DNA from: SG8-30 sp963715485
GTDB taxonomy: Bacteria; Pseudomonadota; Gammaproteobacteria; Steroidobacterales; Steroidobacteraceae
Assembly (NCBI GenBank): GCA_963715485.1
Contig: OY970244.1
Coordinates: forward strand, 1,054,001-1,118,000
Direction of reading: 5' to 3'
Length of the DNA stretch: 64,000 nucleotides
How positions within the stretch are numbered: the stretch's first letter is position 1; each line of letters starts with the position of its first letter. The notes under the pieces were generated by a model that ran no database searches, was not told where the DNA came from, and worked only from the letters and a program-made list of their open reading frames with translations. This document shows positions 50,974 through 60,259 of this stretch, piece after piece. The translations under genes and the position numbers were made by a program.

Positions 50974-52694
50974 ACACCATCGGTTCGACGGGCAGCACGG
51001 CTGCCGGACCGGGCTGGCTCGCGCGCATCGTGCCCGCGCTCGGCTGGCTGCGTGGCTATGACCCTTCGAACCTCCGGCCCGACCTTGTGGCCGGCATCAC
51101 GCTGGCCGCCTACCTGCTGCCCGCCGGTCTGGGCGACGCCTCGCTGGCGAACCTGCCGGTAGAGGCGGGCCTGTATGCCTGCCTGTTCTCCGGCCTGTTT
51201 TTCTGGCTGTTCTGCAGCTCGCGCCAGACTTCCATAACCGTCACCTCGGCGATCTCGCTGCTGGTGGGCGCGTCGCTCGGCGACCTTGCCGGCGGCGACC
51301 CCAACCGGTTCTGGGCGCTGGCCACCTGCACTGCTCTCATGGTCGGGATCATGTCCCTGGTTGCCTATCTGTTGCGCGCCGGCTCCCTCATCAACTTCGT
51401 GTCGGAGACCGTGCTGGTCGGCTTCAAGAGCGGCGTGGCGCTCTACCTGGCCAGCACGCAGCTGCCGAAGCTCTTTGGCTTTGGCGGCTCGCACGGCGAC
51501 TTCTGGGAGCGCAGCCATCACTTCATCGCCAATCTCGGCTCGACCAACAAGGTGGCGCTGGCACTGGGCCTCACCGCCCTGACGGCGCTGGCGCTCGGCA
51601 AGCGGTTCCTGGCGAACCGGCCAGTAGCGTTCTTCGTGGTGGTGCTCGGTATCGCGATCTCGGCCCTTGCGGGCCTCGCCGACCAGGGCGTGAAGATGCT
51701 GGGGGAGGTCCCGCAGGGGCTGCCCAAGCTCGGCCTGCCCGATGTGCGGGGAAGCGACATCAACGAGCTGCTGCCGCTCGCCATGGCCTGCTTCCTGCTG
51801 GCCGCGGTGGAGACCGCCGCGATCGGCCGGACCTTCGCGCAGAAGTACGGCTACAGGCTCGACAGCAACCAGGAGTTCCTGGCGATTGCCGTGGCCAACG
51901 TCGCCTCGGGTCTTGGTCGCGGCTATCCGGTCAGCGGCGGCATGTCGCAGTCGCTGGTCAACGAGAGCGCGGGCGCGCGGACCCCGCTGTCGGGGCTGGT
52001 GGCCTCCGGCGTGATCCTGGTCGTCGTGCTGTTCTTCTCGGGTCTGCTGCGTGACCTGCCGCAACCGGTGCTGGCGGCTATCGTCTTGTTCGCCGTAACC
52101 GGCCTGTTCAAGCTGGAGGCGTTGAAGCGGCTGTGGCATTTCAATCGCGGCGAGTTTCTGGTTGCGATGGCGGCGTTGGTGGGCGTGCTCGGCTCCGGAC
52201 TGCTACGCGGCGTGTTGATCGGCGTGGTGCTGTCGGTGCTGCTGTTGCTGCGCCGCGGCTCATCGCCGCACACGGCGGAACTGGGCCGCGTGCCGGGAAC
52301 TGGCTACTTCGCCGACCTGCTGCGTCATCCCGAGAACGAGCGCCTGCCGGAGGTGATGGTGTTCCGCGTCGATAGCTCGCTGCTCTATTTCAACGTCGAC
52401 CACGTGCGCGACCGCTTCGGGGAGGCCTTGGCGGCGCGCGGGCCCGGCATCGGGCTGGCGGTGTTCTTCCTCGGTACCAGCCCTCAGGTCGACCTCGCGG
52501 GTGCGGACATGCTCCAGGAACTGCGCCACGCCTGCGCGGAGCAAGGCATCGCGTTCCGTCTCGCCGAGGCCCATGGAAACGTGCGCGAGTCGCTGTTGCG
52601 GGCCGGCTTCGGTGACGGTGAGTCGGTGGCGGCGCACCAGACGGTTGCGCAGGTCATCGACATGTGGCGTGCCGGAGAGCGCGCCGGAGGCTGA
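50970..52694 (+). CDS. SulP-family anion transporter with STAS domain
   Basis: 574 aa. About 11-12 membrane helices from 'DLVAGITLAAYLLPAGLGDASLANLPVEAGLY', through 'SVTSAISLLVGASLG' and 'YPVSGGMSQSLVNESAGARTPLSG', then a C-terminal STAS domain from about 445 ('MVFRVDSSLLYFNVDHVRDRFGEAL', 'VFFLGTSPQVDLAGADMLQEL'). SulP proteins move sulfate, bicarbonate or other anions. The GTG start at 50970 overlaps the ppk2 stop. Coupling of a polyphosphate kinase to an anion carrier is unusual and is noted under findings. Confidence 0.9.
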   Translation: MNTIGSTGSTAAGPGWLARIVPALGWLRGYDPSNLRPDLVAGITLAAYLLPAGLGDASLANLPVEAGLYACLFSGLFFWLFCSSRQTSITVTSAISLLVGASLGDLAGGDPNRFWALATCTALMVGIMSLVAYLLRAGSLINFVSETVLVGFKSGVALYLASTQLPKLFGFGGSHGDFWERSHHFIANLGSTNKVALALGLTALTALALGKRFLANRPVAFFVVVLGIAISALAGLADQGVKMLGEVPQGLPKLGLPDVRGSDINELLPLAMACFLLAAVETAAIGRTFAQKYGYRLDSNQEFLAIAVANVASGLGRGYPVSGGMSQSLVNESAGARTPLSGLVASGVILVVVLFFSGLLRDLPQPVLAAIVLFAVTGLFKLEALKRLWHFNRGEFLVAMAALVGVLGSGLLRGVLIGVVLSVLLLLRRGSSPHTAELGRVPGTGYFADLLRHPENERLPEVMVFRVDSSLLYFNVDHVRDRFGEALAARGPGIGLAVFFLGTSPQVDLAGADMLQELRHACAEQGIAFRLAEAHGNVRESLLRAGFGDGESVAAHQTVAQVIDMWRAGERAGG

Positions 52695-52722
52695 GAGATT
52701 GGGCATCCTGCAATCGAAGTCA

Positions 52723-53373
52723 ATGTCCCGCCACCTCGATCCGGCCAGCAGCCTGGGCGAAGTGTTGTTCGGGCTGATCATGACGCTGACATTCACGCTG
52801 AGCGCCGGCCTTATGATCCAGGAAGAAGGCCGGGAGGGCGCCCGACAGCTGCTGATCGCCACGGTTGGCTGCAACATTGCCTGGGGCGTGATCGACGGCA
52901 TCCTGTACGTCATTGCGCAGCTGTTCGATCGCGGTCGGCTGCTGCGACTCGTGCAGAGGATCCGCGAGACGCGGGATGAAGCCGAGGCGCGCAGTCTCGT
53001 CGGCGGTGAGCTCGACGAGATGCTCGAACCGGTAACCGCGGGCGACGAACGTCAGGCGCTTTATGCCAGTATCGTCGCGAATGTCCGCCGGCAGGCGGCC
53101 CACCAAGGCCGCGTGACACGCGAGGACCTGATGGGCGCCGCGGTGTGTTTCTGGCTGGTGTTCCTGGCGAGCTTCCCGGCAGCCATCCCTTTCTTCTTCA
53201 TCGATGACCCGTGGATCGCACTGCGGGTGTCGAACGCCGTGCTGCTATGCCTGCTGTTCTATGCGGGCTTCAGCTGGGCGAAGCACACAATGGCAAGGCC
53301 CTGGGTTACCGGCGTCTGCTTCCTCGCGGGAGGGCTGGCGCTGGTGCTGATGACCATCGCGCTTGGCGGTTGA
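52723..53373 (+). CDS. VIT1/CCC1-like membrane protein
   Basis: 216 aa. Pattern 'LGEVLFGLIMTLTFTLSAGLMIQEEGREGARQLLIATVGCNIAWGVIDGILYV' then a charged mid region (about residues 65-120) and two more helix pairs ('AVCFWLVFLASFPAAIPFFFIDD', 'AVLLCLLFYAGFSWAKHTM', 'VTGVCFLAGGLALVLMTIALGG'). The split helix arrangement fits the vacuolar iron transporter fold, so metal-ion transport is the likeliest guess. The start is ATG 52723; a TTG at 52699 is possible. Confidence 0.75.
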   Translation: MSRHLDPASSLGEVLFGLIMTLTFTLSAGLMIQEEGREGARQLLIATVGCNIAWGVIDGILYVIAQLFDRGRLLRLVQRIRETRDEAEARSLVGGELDEMLEPVTAGDERQALYASIVANVRRQAAHQGRVTREDLMGAAVCFWLVFLASFPAAIPFFFIDDPWIALRVSNAVLLCLLFYAGFSWAKHTMARPWVTGVCFLAGGLALVLMTIALGG

Positions 53374-53406
53374 AACGAATGGTGCCGACCCGGCAGCACT
53401 CGTCCT

Positions 53407-54813
53407 TCAGGTCGGCGCTTTCTCGAAACCGCCGCCCAGGGCAAGGTAGAGATTGACGCGCTGGGTCACGCGTTCGGCCTGGACGCTGAGCAGCGAGCTG
53501 CGCGCGCCGTAGACGGCGATCTGCTGCTGGGTGACACTGCGCAGGTCGGTGCTGCCGACGCGGTAGCGGATGTTTTCCAGTTCAAGCGCGCGTTCGCTGT
53601 TACGCAGCTGCGCCGCGAGGATTGACTGGCGGTCGACGGCAGCCTGCTCGGCGGCCAACGCCTTTTCCACCTCGCCGAAGGCCTTCAGTCCCACGCCTGC
53701 ATATTGCGCGACTGCGGCCTTCTGCTCGGCGGTCTTCAGCTCGACCTGCGCGGCCAGGGCGCCGCCGGCGTAGAGCGGCATGAGCAGGCCGATCCCGAGT
53801 CCGAAGGCGGGGTTCTCCCGGTCCTGCAGCACCAGCACGTCGCTTTCGAGATACGAGACATTGGCCGAGAGCGAGATCCGCGGCAGGCGCGCCGCCTTGG
53901 CCTGCGCGGTGCTATTGAACGCGGCCGCAACGCGTCGTTCCGCGGCGATCACGTCCGGGCGGCGCTCCAGCAGCTCCGCCGGGATGCCGGCAGGGGCCGC
54001 CGCGGTCACGGCTGGGAGTGCCGTGGCGGCCTCGAGGTCCGCGGCAGGGTAGCGGCCGAGCAGCAGCTCAAGACCGCGCAGGGCCCGATCCTTGCCGAGG
54101 TCGAGCTGGCGCAGCGCATCGCGAAAGCTTTCGACATTGGCTCGCGCAAGGGTTACCTCGAGCTCGCTGCCGATGCCGACGCGCTGCCGGTCGTTCGTAA
54201 GCGAGAGCAGGCTCTCTGCCCCGGCCAGGGCCTCGACGACCAGCTGGCGCTGCAGTGCGGCCTCGCTGGCGGTGAGCCACCCCTGCACCACCAGCGCGGC
54301 AATCGACTGTTGTGCGTAGGCGTAGTCCGCGCTGGCAGCCGCGAACCGGTCCTCGGCCGCGCGGACGCCGTAGCGGACGCGGCCCCACAGGTCGATTTCC
54401 CAGGAAGCCGCCAGGATTCCGCGGTTGAGAGGCTGGGAGCCGTCGCCGCTGCTGGTGCTGGTGCTTCCAAGCAGGTTCACGGCCGGATAGACGCTGCCGC
54501 CGGCGATGCGGACGTATGCGGCAGCCTCTTCGACCGTGGCCGCCGCGACGCGCAGGTCGGCGTTGTGAGCGATCGCCTCGGCGACCAGGGCGTTGAGTTG
54601 TTCGTCGCCGAATGATGCGACCCAGCCTTCCTCGACCGCACCGTCGGTCGCACCGACGGCGGTCCAGGCAGCGGGTGGCACCATCGGGTCGAAGGCCTCG
54701 CGGTTCAGTTCCTCGCCGGTCGGGGGCGACTGCAGCGCGCAGCCGCCTGCGAGTACCGCCAGCACGGCGGCTGGCAGAACCGACCAGCGGGTGACGATGC
54801 AGTGGCGTGCCAT
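53407..54813 (-). CDS. NodT-type outer-membrane efflux lipoprotein
   Basis: 468 aa. Lipobox AGGCAL, then the two TolC-like halves: 'DEQLNALVAEAIAHNADLRVAAATVEEAAAYVRIAGGSVYP', 'SWEIDLWGRVR', 'NIRYRVGSTDLRSVTQQQIAVYGARSSLLSVQAERV'. It forms the outer-membrane duct of a tripartite exporter. Start and stop overlap the upstream HlyD gene by one base (TGATG). Confidence 0.92.
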   Translation of the reverse strand: MARHCIVTRWSVLPAAVLAVLAGGCALQSPPTGEELNREAFDPMVPPAAWTAVGATDGAVEEGWVASFGDEQLNALVAEAIAHNADLRVAAATVEEAAAYVRIAGGSVYPAVNLLGSTSTSSGDGSQPLNRGILAASWEIDLWGRVRYGVRAAEDRFAAASADYAYAQQSIAALVVQGWLTASEAALQRQLVVEALAGAESLLSLTNDRQRVGIGSELEVTLARANVESFRDALRQLDLGKDRALRGLELLLGRYPAADLEAATALPAVTAAAPAGIPAELLERRPDVIAAERRVAAAFNSTAQAKAARLPRISLSANVSYLESDVLVLQDRENPAFGLGIGLLMPLYAGGALAAQVELKTAEQKAAVAQYAGVGLKAFGEVEKALAAEQAAVDRQSILAAQLRNSERALELENIRYRVGSTDLRSVTQQQIAVYGARSSLLSVQAERVTQRVNLYLALGGGFEKAPT

Positions 54814-55949
54814 CAGTGCAGCTTCGCGATGATGTAGTTCAGCTTCGAGCTGATCCGCAGGAATACCTTGCGCAGGATATGGATGGCCTTGCCGCTATCC
54901 GTGTAGATCGCGCCCTGTCCGATGGCACCGGCTGCCAGGAAGACGTCGCGGTACTTCTCGTCGATGTCGAGCTTGACGGCGAACCGGCCGGGTGGAATGG
55001 GCGCCATGCCGGTTTGCGGGAGCGTTCCCGACATGGGCGACTGACCCTGGCCCTGCGCCCAGATGATCGAGTCCACCCTGGCCTTGATGATCTCGCCCGG
55101 CAGGGTGGGCAGCGCGATCTCCGCCTCGTTGCCGGGCGCCACCTGGTGCAGCTCGTTCTGGTAAAAGAGCGCGATTACCTGGTATTCGTCCTCGACGAAG
55201 GTCATGGCGACGAAGGCGGGCAATGGCACAACCATCGAGCCCGGTCGCAGCTGCAGGTTGATGACCCAGCCGTTGGCGGGCGCGTACGCGGTCGTCTGGG
55301 ACAGCTCCCAGCGGGCGTTCTCGAGCTGCGCCTTGATCTGTGCCACTTCGGCAAGGTCGCCATCCACCTGCGCGAGTAGCCGTTCGCGGACCTGCGCCTC
55401 GGCGGCGTTGGCCGACGCATACTGCGACTGTAGGTCCTGCAGGTCCGCCTGGGCTTTCTGCAGGGCGAAGGTGTCGCCGGCACCGGTCGAGGCTAGTTCC
55501 TGGTATTGCGCAACCCGCTGGCGGGCGAGTTCGACCCGGGCCGACACCGCCTGTTTGTTGGCCGTGGCTGACTTGAACTCTTCCTTGAGCTGGCGCGAGG
55601 CGCCCTCGGCGTTGGCAAGCTGCGCCTCATAGGTCTTGACCGTCAGTTCATAGGGTGTTGGATCGATGCGGAACAGCACGTCGCCCTTCTTCACGTAGTC
55701 GTTGCCGGTGACCGGCACTTCGATGACGCGGCCGCGCACCTGCGGCAAGACCTGCACGACATACTTGATGACGCGCACGTCTGACGACGATGGCGCTACC
55801 ACGTTGAGTGTCAAGACCAGCGCGGTCAGGGCGACGATCGGGATGATCACCACGACCACCTGGGACTTTGTGTTCCACGGCAACCACTTGAATTTGATGA
55901 AGATCAGCCAGACGAAAAACGCGTAGATACCAAGGAGGATGGCTTCCAT
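54813..55949 (-). CDS. HlyD-family membrane fusion protein (YiaV/YibH type)
   Basis: 378 aa. Two hydrophobic N-terminal helices (about 5-22 and 33-55), a lipoyl-type hairpin ('VLPQVRGRVIEVPVTGNDYVKKGDVLFRIDPTPYEL') and a long coiled coil (about 105-220, 'ATANKQAVSARVELARQRVAQYQEL'), then 'TAYAPANGWVINLQLRPGSMV'. It bridges inner and outer membrane. Coupled by TGATG to the genes on both sides. Confidence 0.92.
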   Translation of the reverse strand: MEAILLGIYAFFVWLIFIKFKWLPWNTKSQVVVVIIPIVALTALVLTLNVVAPSSSDVRVIKYVVQVLPQVRGRVIEVPVTGNDYVKKGDVLFRIDPTPYELTVKTYEAQLANAEGASRQLKEEFKSATANKQAVSARVELARQRVAQYQELASTGAGDTFALQKAQADLQDLQSQYASANAAEAQVRERLLAQVDGDLAEVAQIKAQLENARWELSQTTAYAPANGWVINLQLRPGSMVVPLPAFVAMTFVEDEYQVIALFYQNELHQVAPGNEAEIALPTLPGEIIKARVDSIIWAQGQGQSPMSGTLPQTGMAPIPPGRFAVKLDIDEKYRDVFLAAGAIGQGAIYTDSGKAIHILRKVFLRISSKLNYIIAKLH

Positions 55950-56380
55950 CAGGCAGTCCTCCCTCTGCTTGCTTCGTCGCTGACCGGCTCGACGGCCCCG
56001 GCCTCGGCGTGATGATCAACCCGGTCGGTCCCATAGGCCAGCTGGTGCAACACGGGCTTGGTGTAGGCCCACAGCCAAGCGATCGGCCATAGCAGGCCGC
56101 CGAAGACCAGCGACAACAGGCACAGGACCTTGATTGCCTGCGCCTGCGGGTGGCCCTTCTCCTCGGCGATCTTCTCGGGAAGGATGTGGATCAGCCAGAA
56201 CAGCCAGAGGCCGCCGATCGGCACCACGATCATGACGACCCAGGCCAGGAAGTCGGCAGCCTTGTCGAGCGCTTCGCCCTGGAACATGGAGGCCTCGGCG
56301 ACTCCTGCCGTCATCAGCCACACGCCCAGGAGGCTGATACGTAACGCGGCACTGGCGGAACGCCGAAGCGAAATCGTCAT
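55949..56380 (-). CDS. DUF3302 small membrane protein (YiaW-like)
   Basis: 143 aa. Signal-like N terminus, then 'DFLAWVVMIVVPIGGLWLFWLIHILPEKIAEEKGHPQAQAIKVLCLLSLVFGGLLWPIAWLWAY', the DUF3302 block with two membrane helices. In E. coli the paralogue sits next to YiaV. ATG at 56380 with GGAG 9 nt upstream. It opens an operon of DUF3302, HlyD and outer-membrane factor. Confidence 0.85.
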   Translation of the reverse strand: MTISLRRSASAALRISLLGVWLMTAGVAEASMFQGEALDKAADFLAWVVMIVVPIGGLWLFWLIHILPEKIAEEKGHPQAQAIKVLCLLSLVFGGLLWPIAWLWAYTKPVLHQLAYGTDRVDHHAEAGAVEPVSDEASRGRTA

Positions 56381-56745
56381 CGGTTCATCTCCGTGGGTTG
56401 GCTCGGCAAGGCTGCGTGGACCCTTGATTTGAAATCTTACTCGTGCCGGGCGAATCAAGTTAGATAGAATAACAGGATTTGCAGTGGTGCTCCTGGCGGG
56501 TCCAGCCAGCCCAGACCAGGCATTCGGGTTTGTCTCTCCGCCTTGTCACGCCCACGCTGTCAGCCCAACGCTTCAGGCTTGAACTTGCAGGCGCCGGCGA
56601 TCGCGTTGAATAAAACCCTGAAGCGGCCGATCCAGCCCGCGTAATATCTACATGCTCGGTAACGGATTCAAGCAATAGTTGATTACCGCTTTCCGTGCCG
56701 GCCAAGGTGTGCTGCAGCGTGACTCTCGATCGCCAAGGAACTGTC
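56381..56745. other. Divergent intergenic region
   Basis: About 365 bases between the efflux operon and the patatin gene. No gene or clear repeat seen; both promoters must lie here. Confidence 0.4.
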
Positions 56746-59070
56746 ATGGAATTCGACAATGCAGTCACGACCGCCCGTAAGTCTTTCAGTCCGGCCAGGG
56801 TGAAGGGCCGAGGCAGGTTCAGCCTCCAATGCATCGGTGCGGTATTGCTCGGTTGCGCCAGCGCGTTGTCGTATGGAGTCGAACAAGCCCAACCGGCGGC
56901 GACCGCTTCGTCTACCCGACCGCGTGTCGGCCTGGTGCTCGCCGGCGGCGGTGCCAAGGGCGGTGCCCACGTTGGTGTGCTCAAGGTTCTGGAGGAACTG
57001 CAGGTCCCGGTGGACTGCATAGCCGGTACCAGCATGGGCGCGCTCGTCGGAGCCGGTTACGCGTCCGGCATTCCGGCTGCCGAGTTGGAGGAATTCCTGG
57101 TTGGCGTCAACTGGAAGTCCGTCGTCGGCGGCCTCGGCCAGCGTGACCTGCAACCGATCGAGCAGAAGCGTGCAGGGGTGACCTACAGCAACAATTTCGA
57201 GCTCGGGCTGGAGGACGGGCGTATCGTCGTCCCGGCAGGCGTGGTCAACACGACCGCGATTGACGACCTGCTGCGCAGTTACGTCGCCCGCGCCCGCCTG
57301 CAGCCGAACTTCAGCCGGTTGCCGATCCCGTACCGTGCCGTGGCCACCGACATGATCACCGGCCAGATGGTCGTGCTGGATCGCGGCGACCTCGCCACGG
57401 CCTTGCGCGCCAGCATGGCCATTCCCGGGGCCTTTGCGCCGGTCATCACGGATCAATACATCCTGTCGGACGGAGGCCAGGTCCGCAACATCCCGGTCGA
57501 CGTGGCGCGGGAATTGTGCGCGGACATCGTCATCGTCGTCGACCTGGTCGAGCCGGCGGCCACGCGCGAGAAGCTGCAAAGCGCGACGCAGCTGCTCGGT
57601 CGCAGCACCGATGTGATGATCCAGGCGAACGAGAAGTTGCAGCTGCAGACGCTGACGGAGCGCGACGTGCTCATCAGCGTTCCGATGGGCGATATCGGCA
57701 CGGCGGATTTCGAGAGGATTCCCGAGACCATCCCACTGGGTGAGGCGGCTGCGCGGGTCGCCGCTGACCGCCTGGCGACGCTGTCCGTGCCAGGCTCCCA
57801 GTACCTGGCATGGCGCCGGCAGGTGACCGAAGGACAGGAGATTGAAGCCAGGCTAGCAGACGTGCGCTTCGAGGGACTGCAGCGGGTCAATCCCGAGTTT
57901 CTCGAGCAGCAGTCATTGGTGCGACCGGGCGATACGGTCGATACGGAGACGATCAGTCGCGAGGCACAGCGCATTGCCGCACTGGGCGAATTCGAATCGG
58001 TTGGATACCAGCTGACCGGCGACCAGAGCAATCCGACGCTCGAGTGGCTGCCAAGGGAGAAGCGCTGGGGACCGGACTACCTCAAGTTCGACCTGGGTAT
58101 GTACGCATCCGAGGCCGGCGACCTGGGATTCTCGATCTATGCCAAGCACACCCGTACCTGGCTGAATGCTTACGGCGGCGAGTGGCGCAACGAGTTGCAG
58201 CTCGGTGGTGACAATCTGTTTACGACCAGTCTCTACCAGCCACTCGACATCGCGCACAAGTTCTTCGTCGAACCCGGCCTGCTCTGGTCGCGAACCTGGG
58301 ACTATGTCTATGACGATGGCGAACGCCTGGCCCGCTATCGGCTCGGCGATGCCGGCGGGGGCATCGACGTCGGCGTGAATTTCGGCAGCAACGCGCAGGC
58401 CCGCCTCGGCTACCTGTACACGCGGCGATCAGTTGATCTCGACACCGGGTCGTCGCTGTTGCCGGAGGATAATCTTCATGATGCCGGCATGATTGTTTCG
58501 GCCACCTTCGATAGCCGGGATACGCCATTCAATCCGACCCACGGACTGGCGGCAGCCCTTGAATACCGGCGCAGCGAGGAATCCCTCGGCGCCGATCGCG
58601 ATTGGGAGAGAGCGGAGCTGGGCATTGGCATGGCGATTCCGATGCGCCGCGACGTGCTGTGGTTGACAGTTGCTGGAGGCTCCGACCTGGGCAGCGATCT
58701 GCCGGCTGATCGTTACTTCGCAATCGGTGGCCCTGGAAGTTTTCCGGGGTATGAACTTGGAGAAGTGCGCGCAGCGGAATACTGGACCGCCAGCGGTAGT
58801 TATCTCTGGAAAATCAAGGACACGCTCTCTGTTCGTGGTCAGGCGCTATACGCGGGCCTGCGCCTGCAGGCGGGCGAGACCTATGACCGTCTCGACCTGG
58901 TCGACGAGGGCGTCATCTACGGCGGTTCGGTCTACATCGCGGGTCGAACCACGGTCGGTCCGCTGACGGTCGGCCTGGGCTTGACCAGTACCGACTCCTG
59001 GAGCCTCTGGCTGGCGGTCGGCCGGCCAATCGGGCATGGCACCATCCTCGAGAGGGGAATTTTCAGGTGA
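56746..59070 (+). CDS. Type Vd patatin autotransporter-like phospholipase
   Basis: 774 aa. The patatin domain is at about 60-260: oxyanion loop 'GGGAKGGAHVG', nucleophile GTSMG (Ser) and the DGG of 'LSDGGQVRNIPVDVA' with the catalytic Asp. Next a POTRA-like part ('DVRFEGLQRVNPEFLEQQSLVRPGDTVDTETI', about 360-430) and then a 16-strand-type barrel (about 460-774, 'SIYAKHTRTWLNAYGGEWRNELQLG', 'AIGGPGSFPGYELGEVRAAEYWT'). This is the PlpD architecture, a secreted phospholipase A fused to its own outer-membrane carrier. AAGGA 7 nt before ATG 56746; the ATG at 56695 lacks one. Confidence 0.9.
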   Translation: MEFDNAVTTARKSFSPARVKGRGRFSLQCIGAVLLGCASALSYGVEQAQPAATASSTRPRVGLVLAGGGAKGGAHVGVLKVLEELQVPVDCIAGTSMGALVGAGYASGIPAAELEEFLVGVNWKSVVGGLGQRDLQPIEQKRAGVTYSNNFELGLEDGRIVVPAGVVNTTAIDDLLRSYVARARLQPNFSRLPIPYRAVATDMITGQMVVLDRGDLATALRASMAIPGAFAPVITDQYILSDGGQVRNIPVDVARELCADIVIVVDLVEPAATREKLQSATQLLGRSTDVMIQANEKLQLQTLTERDVLISVPMGDIGTADFERIPETIPLGEAAARVAADRLATLSVPGSQYLAWRRQVTEGQEIEARLADVRFEGLQRVNPEFLEQQSLVRPGDTVDTETISREAQRIAALGEFESVGYQLTGDQSNPTLEWLPREKRWGPDYLKFDLGMYASEAGDLGFSIYAKHTRTWLNAYGGEWRNELQLGGDNLFTTSLYQPLDIAHKFFVEPGLLWSRTWDYVYDDGERLARYRLGDAGGGIDVGVNFGSNAQARLGYLYTRRSVDLDTGSSLLPEDNLHDAGMIVSATFDSRDTPFNPTHGLAAALEYRRSEESLGADRDWERAELGIGMAIPMRRDVLWLTVAGGSDLGSDLPADRYFAIGGPGSFPGYELGEVRAAEYWTASGSYLWKIKDTLSVRGQALYAGLRLQAGETYDRLDLVDEGVIYGGSVYIAGRTTVGPLTVGLGLTSTDSWSLWLAVGRPIGHGTILERGIFR

Positions 59071-59117
59071 GTCATCATGCCGGACTGCGTTGTCCGCGAC
59101 CCGGCGAGGAAACTGCA

Positions 59118-59828
59118 ATGAATGCGAACAGACAGGTAAACAGGATCGGATGGGTTGCGTGCGTCTTCGCCGGCTTGGCTCTTGGCTTTTCCGCCGAGCT
59201 GCCAGCTGAGGATCCGCGGCCTGAAGTCAGCTCCGAGGGGCTTCAGCTACAAAAGGACACCAAGACCCGGGTGGTTTACCTGCGACCGGGTGCGAGCTTC
59301 GCCCAGTACAATCGAGTGGCCATCCTGGATTGTTTCGTCGAATTTGCGAAGGATTGGCAGCGCGATTACAACAGGAACGTCGCAGGTACCCAGAACCGCG
59401 TCTCCACGGACGACATGGAACGGATCAAGACGGCGGTGGCAGCGGAGTTCAAGAAGATCTTCACGGAAGAGTTGCAGAACAAGGGCGGTTACCAGGTGGT
59501 GGACGTGGCGGCGCCGGACGTGCTCGTGCTGCGACCGGCCATCGTCAACCTCGTGGTTACTGCGCCCGACCTGATGACAGCCAACATGGGGAGGACCATC
59601 GTCGATTCCGCCGGCCAGATGACCCTGTACCTTGAATTGTGGGACTCGGCCGACAGCGAGATCCTCGCGCGCATCATGGATGCGAAAGCCGATCGCGGGT
59701 TTGGCGGCAGGGGCCAGACTGCCAACCGCGTGACTAACAAGGCCGCGGCCGATCTTATCCTCCGAAGCTGGGCTGAAGAGCTTCGCAAGCACCTGGACGC
59801 CGTGCGCGGTCCGTCCGCCGGAAACTGA
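59118..59828 (+). CDS. DUF3313-domain exported protein
   Basis: 236 aa. Signal peptide to AELPAE; then the DUF3313 pattern 'SFAQYNRVAILDCFVEFAKDWQRDYN', 'DDMERIKTAVAAEFKKIFTEELQNKGGYQVVDVAAPDVLVLRPAIVNLVVTAPD'. GAGGAAA upstream of ATG 59118. It is 47 nt after the patatin gene, so likely co-transcribed; an accessory envelope role is inferred. Confidence 0.83.
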   Translation: MNANRQVNRIGWVACVFAGLALGFSAELPAEDPRPEVSSEGLQLQKDTKTRVVYLRPGASFAQYNRVAILDCFVEFAKDWQRDYNRNVAGTQNRVSTDDMERIKTAVAAEFKKIFTEELQNKGGYQVVDVAAPDVLVLRPAIVNLVVTAPDLMTANMGRTIVDSAGQMTLYLELWDSADSEILARIMDAKADRGFGGRGQTANRVTNKAAADLILRSWAEELRKHLDAVRGPSAGN

Positions 59829-59899
59829 AACGGGCCCGGCCTGAACACTTTCGGGCAATCGCGAGCGTATTTATCTGTGGTGGCCTGGTCTGGAGCCGC

Positions 59900-60076
59900 C
59901 TAGGCGCGATCGGCGTGCTCGGCACGCCACGCGGCCGGCGTCGTGCTGCTCCAGCGCCGGAATGCTCGCGTGAAGGCGCTTGGGCGGGCATAGCCCAGCG
60001 ACGCAGTGATGTGGCTCACCTGCAGTGCGGTGTTCTCAAGCATCTGCCGGGAAATCTCGAAGCGGCCCTCGTCCAC
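59900..60076 (-). pseudogene. AraC-family regulator, C-terminal remnant
   Basis: The minus strand reads 'RFEISRQMLENTALQVSHITASLGYARPSAFTRAFRRWSSTTPAAWR' before the stop, the second helix-turn-helix of AraC proteins, ending in the normal TPAAWR. Upstream codons in frame are not AraC-like and no N-terminal domain is nearby, so it is a 5'-truncated leftover. Confidence 0.62.
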
Positions 60077-60259
60077 TCTTCCTCGATGACCCCGGCCAAC
60101 GGTGCTGGCCATGCATCTTCTATCGTGACGATGTCCCCGCTTTTGCCACACGGCGGGCTGATTCGTGCGCCGGTTCACGGAACCCATCGCCTGTGTGTGC
60201 TGATTATGTCTCCGTAGCGGCGGCTTACGTTCGCGGTTTCACCGGCCGGGGGGCAGGAG

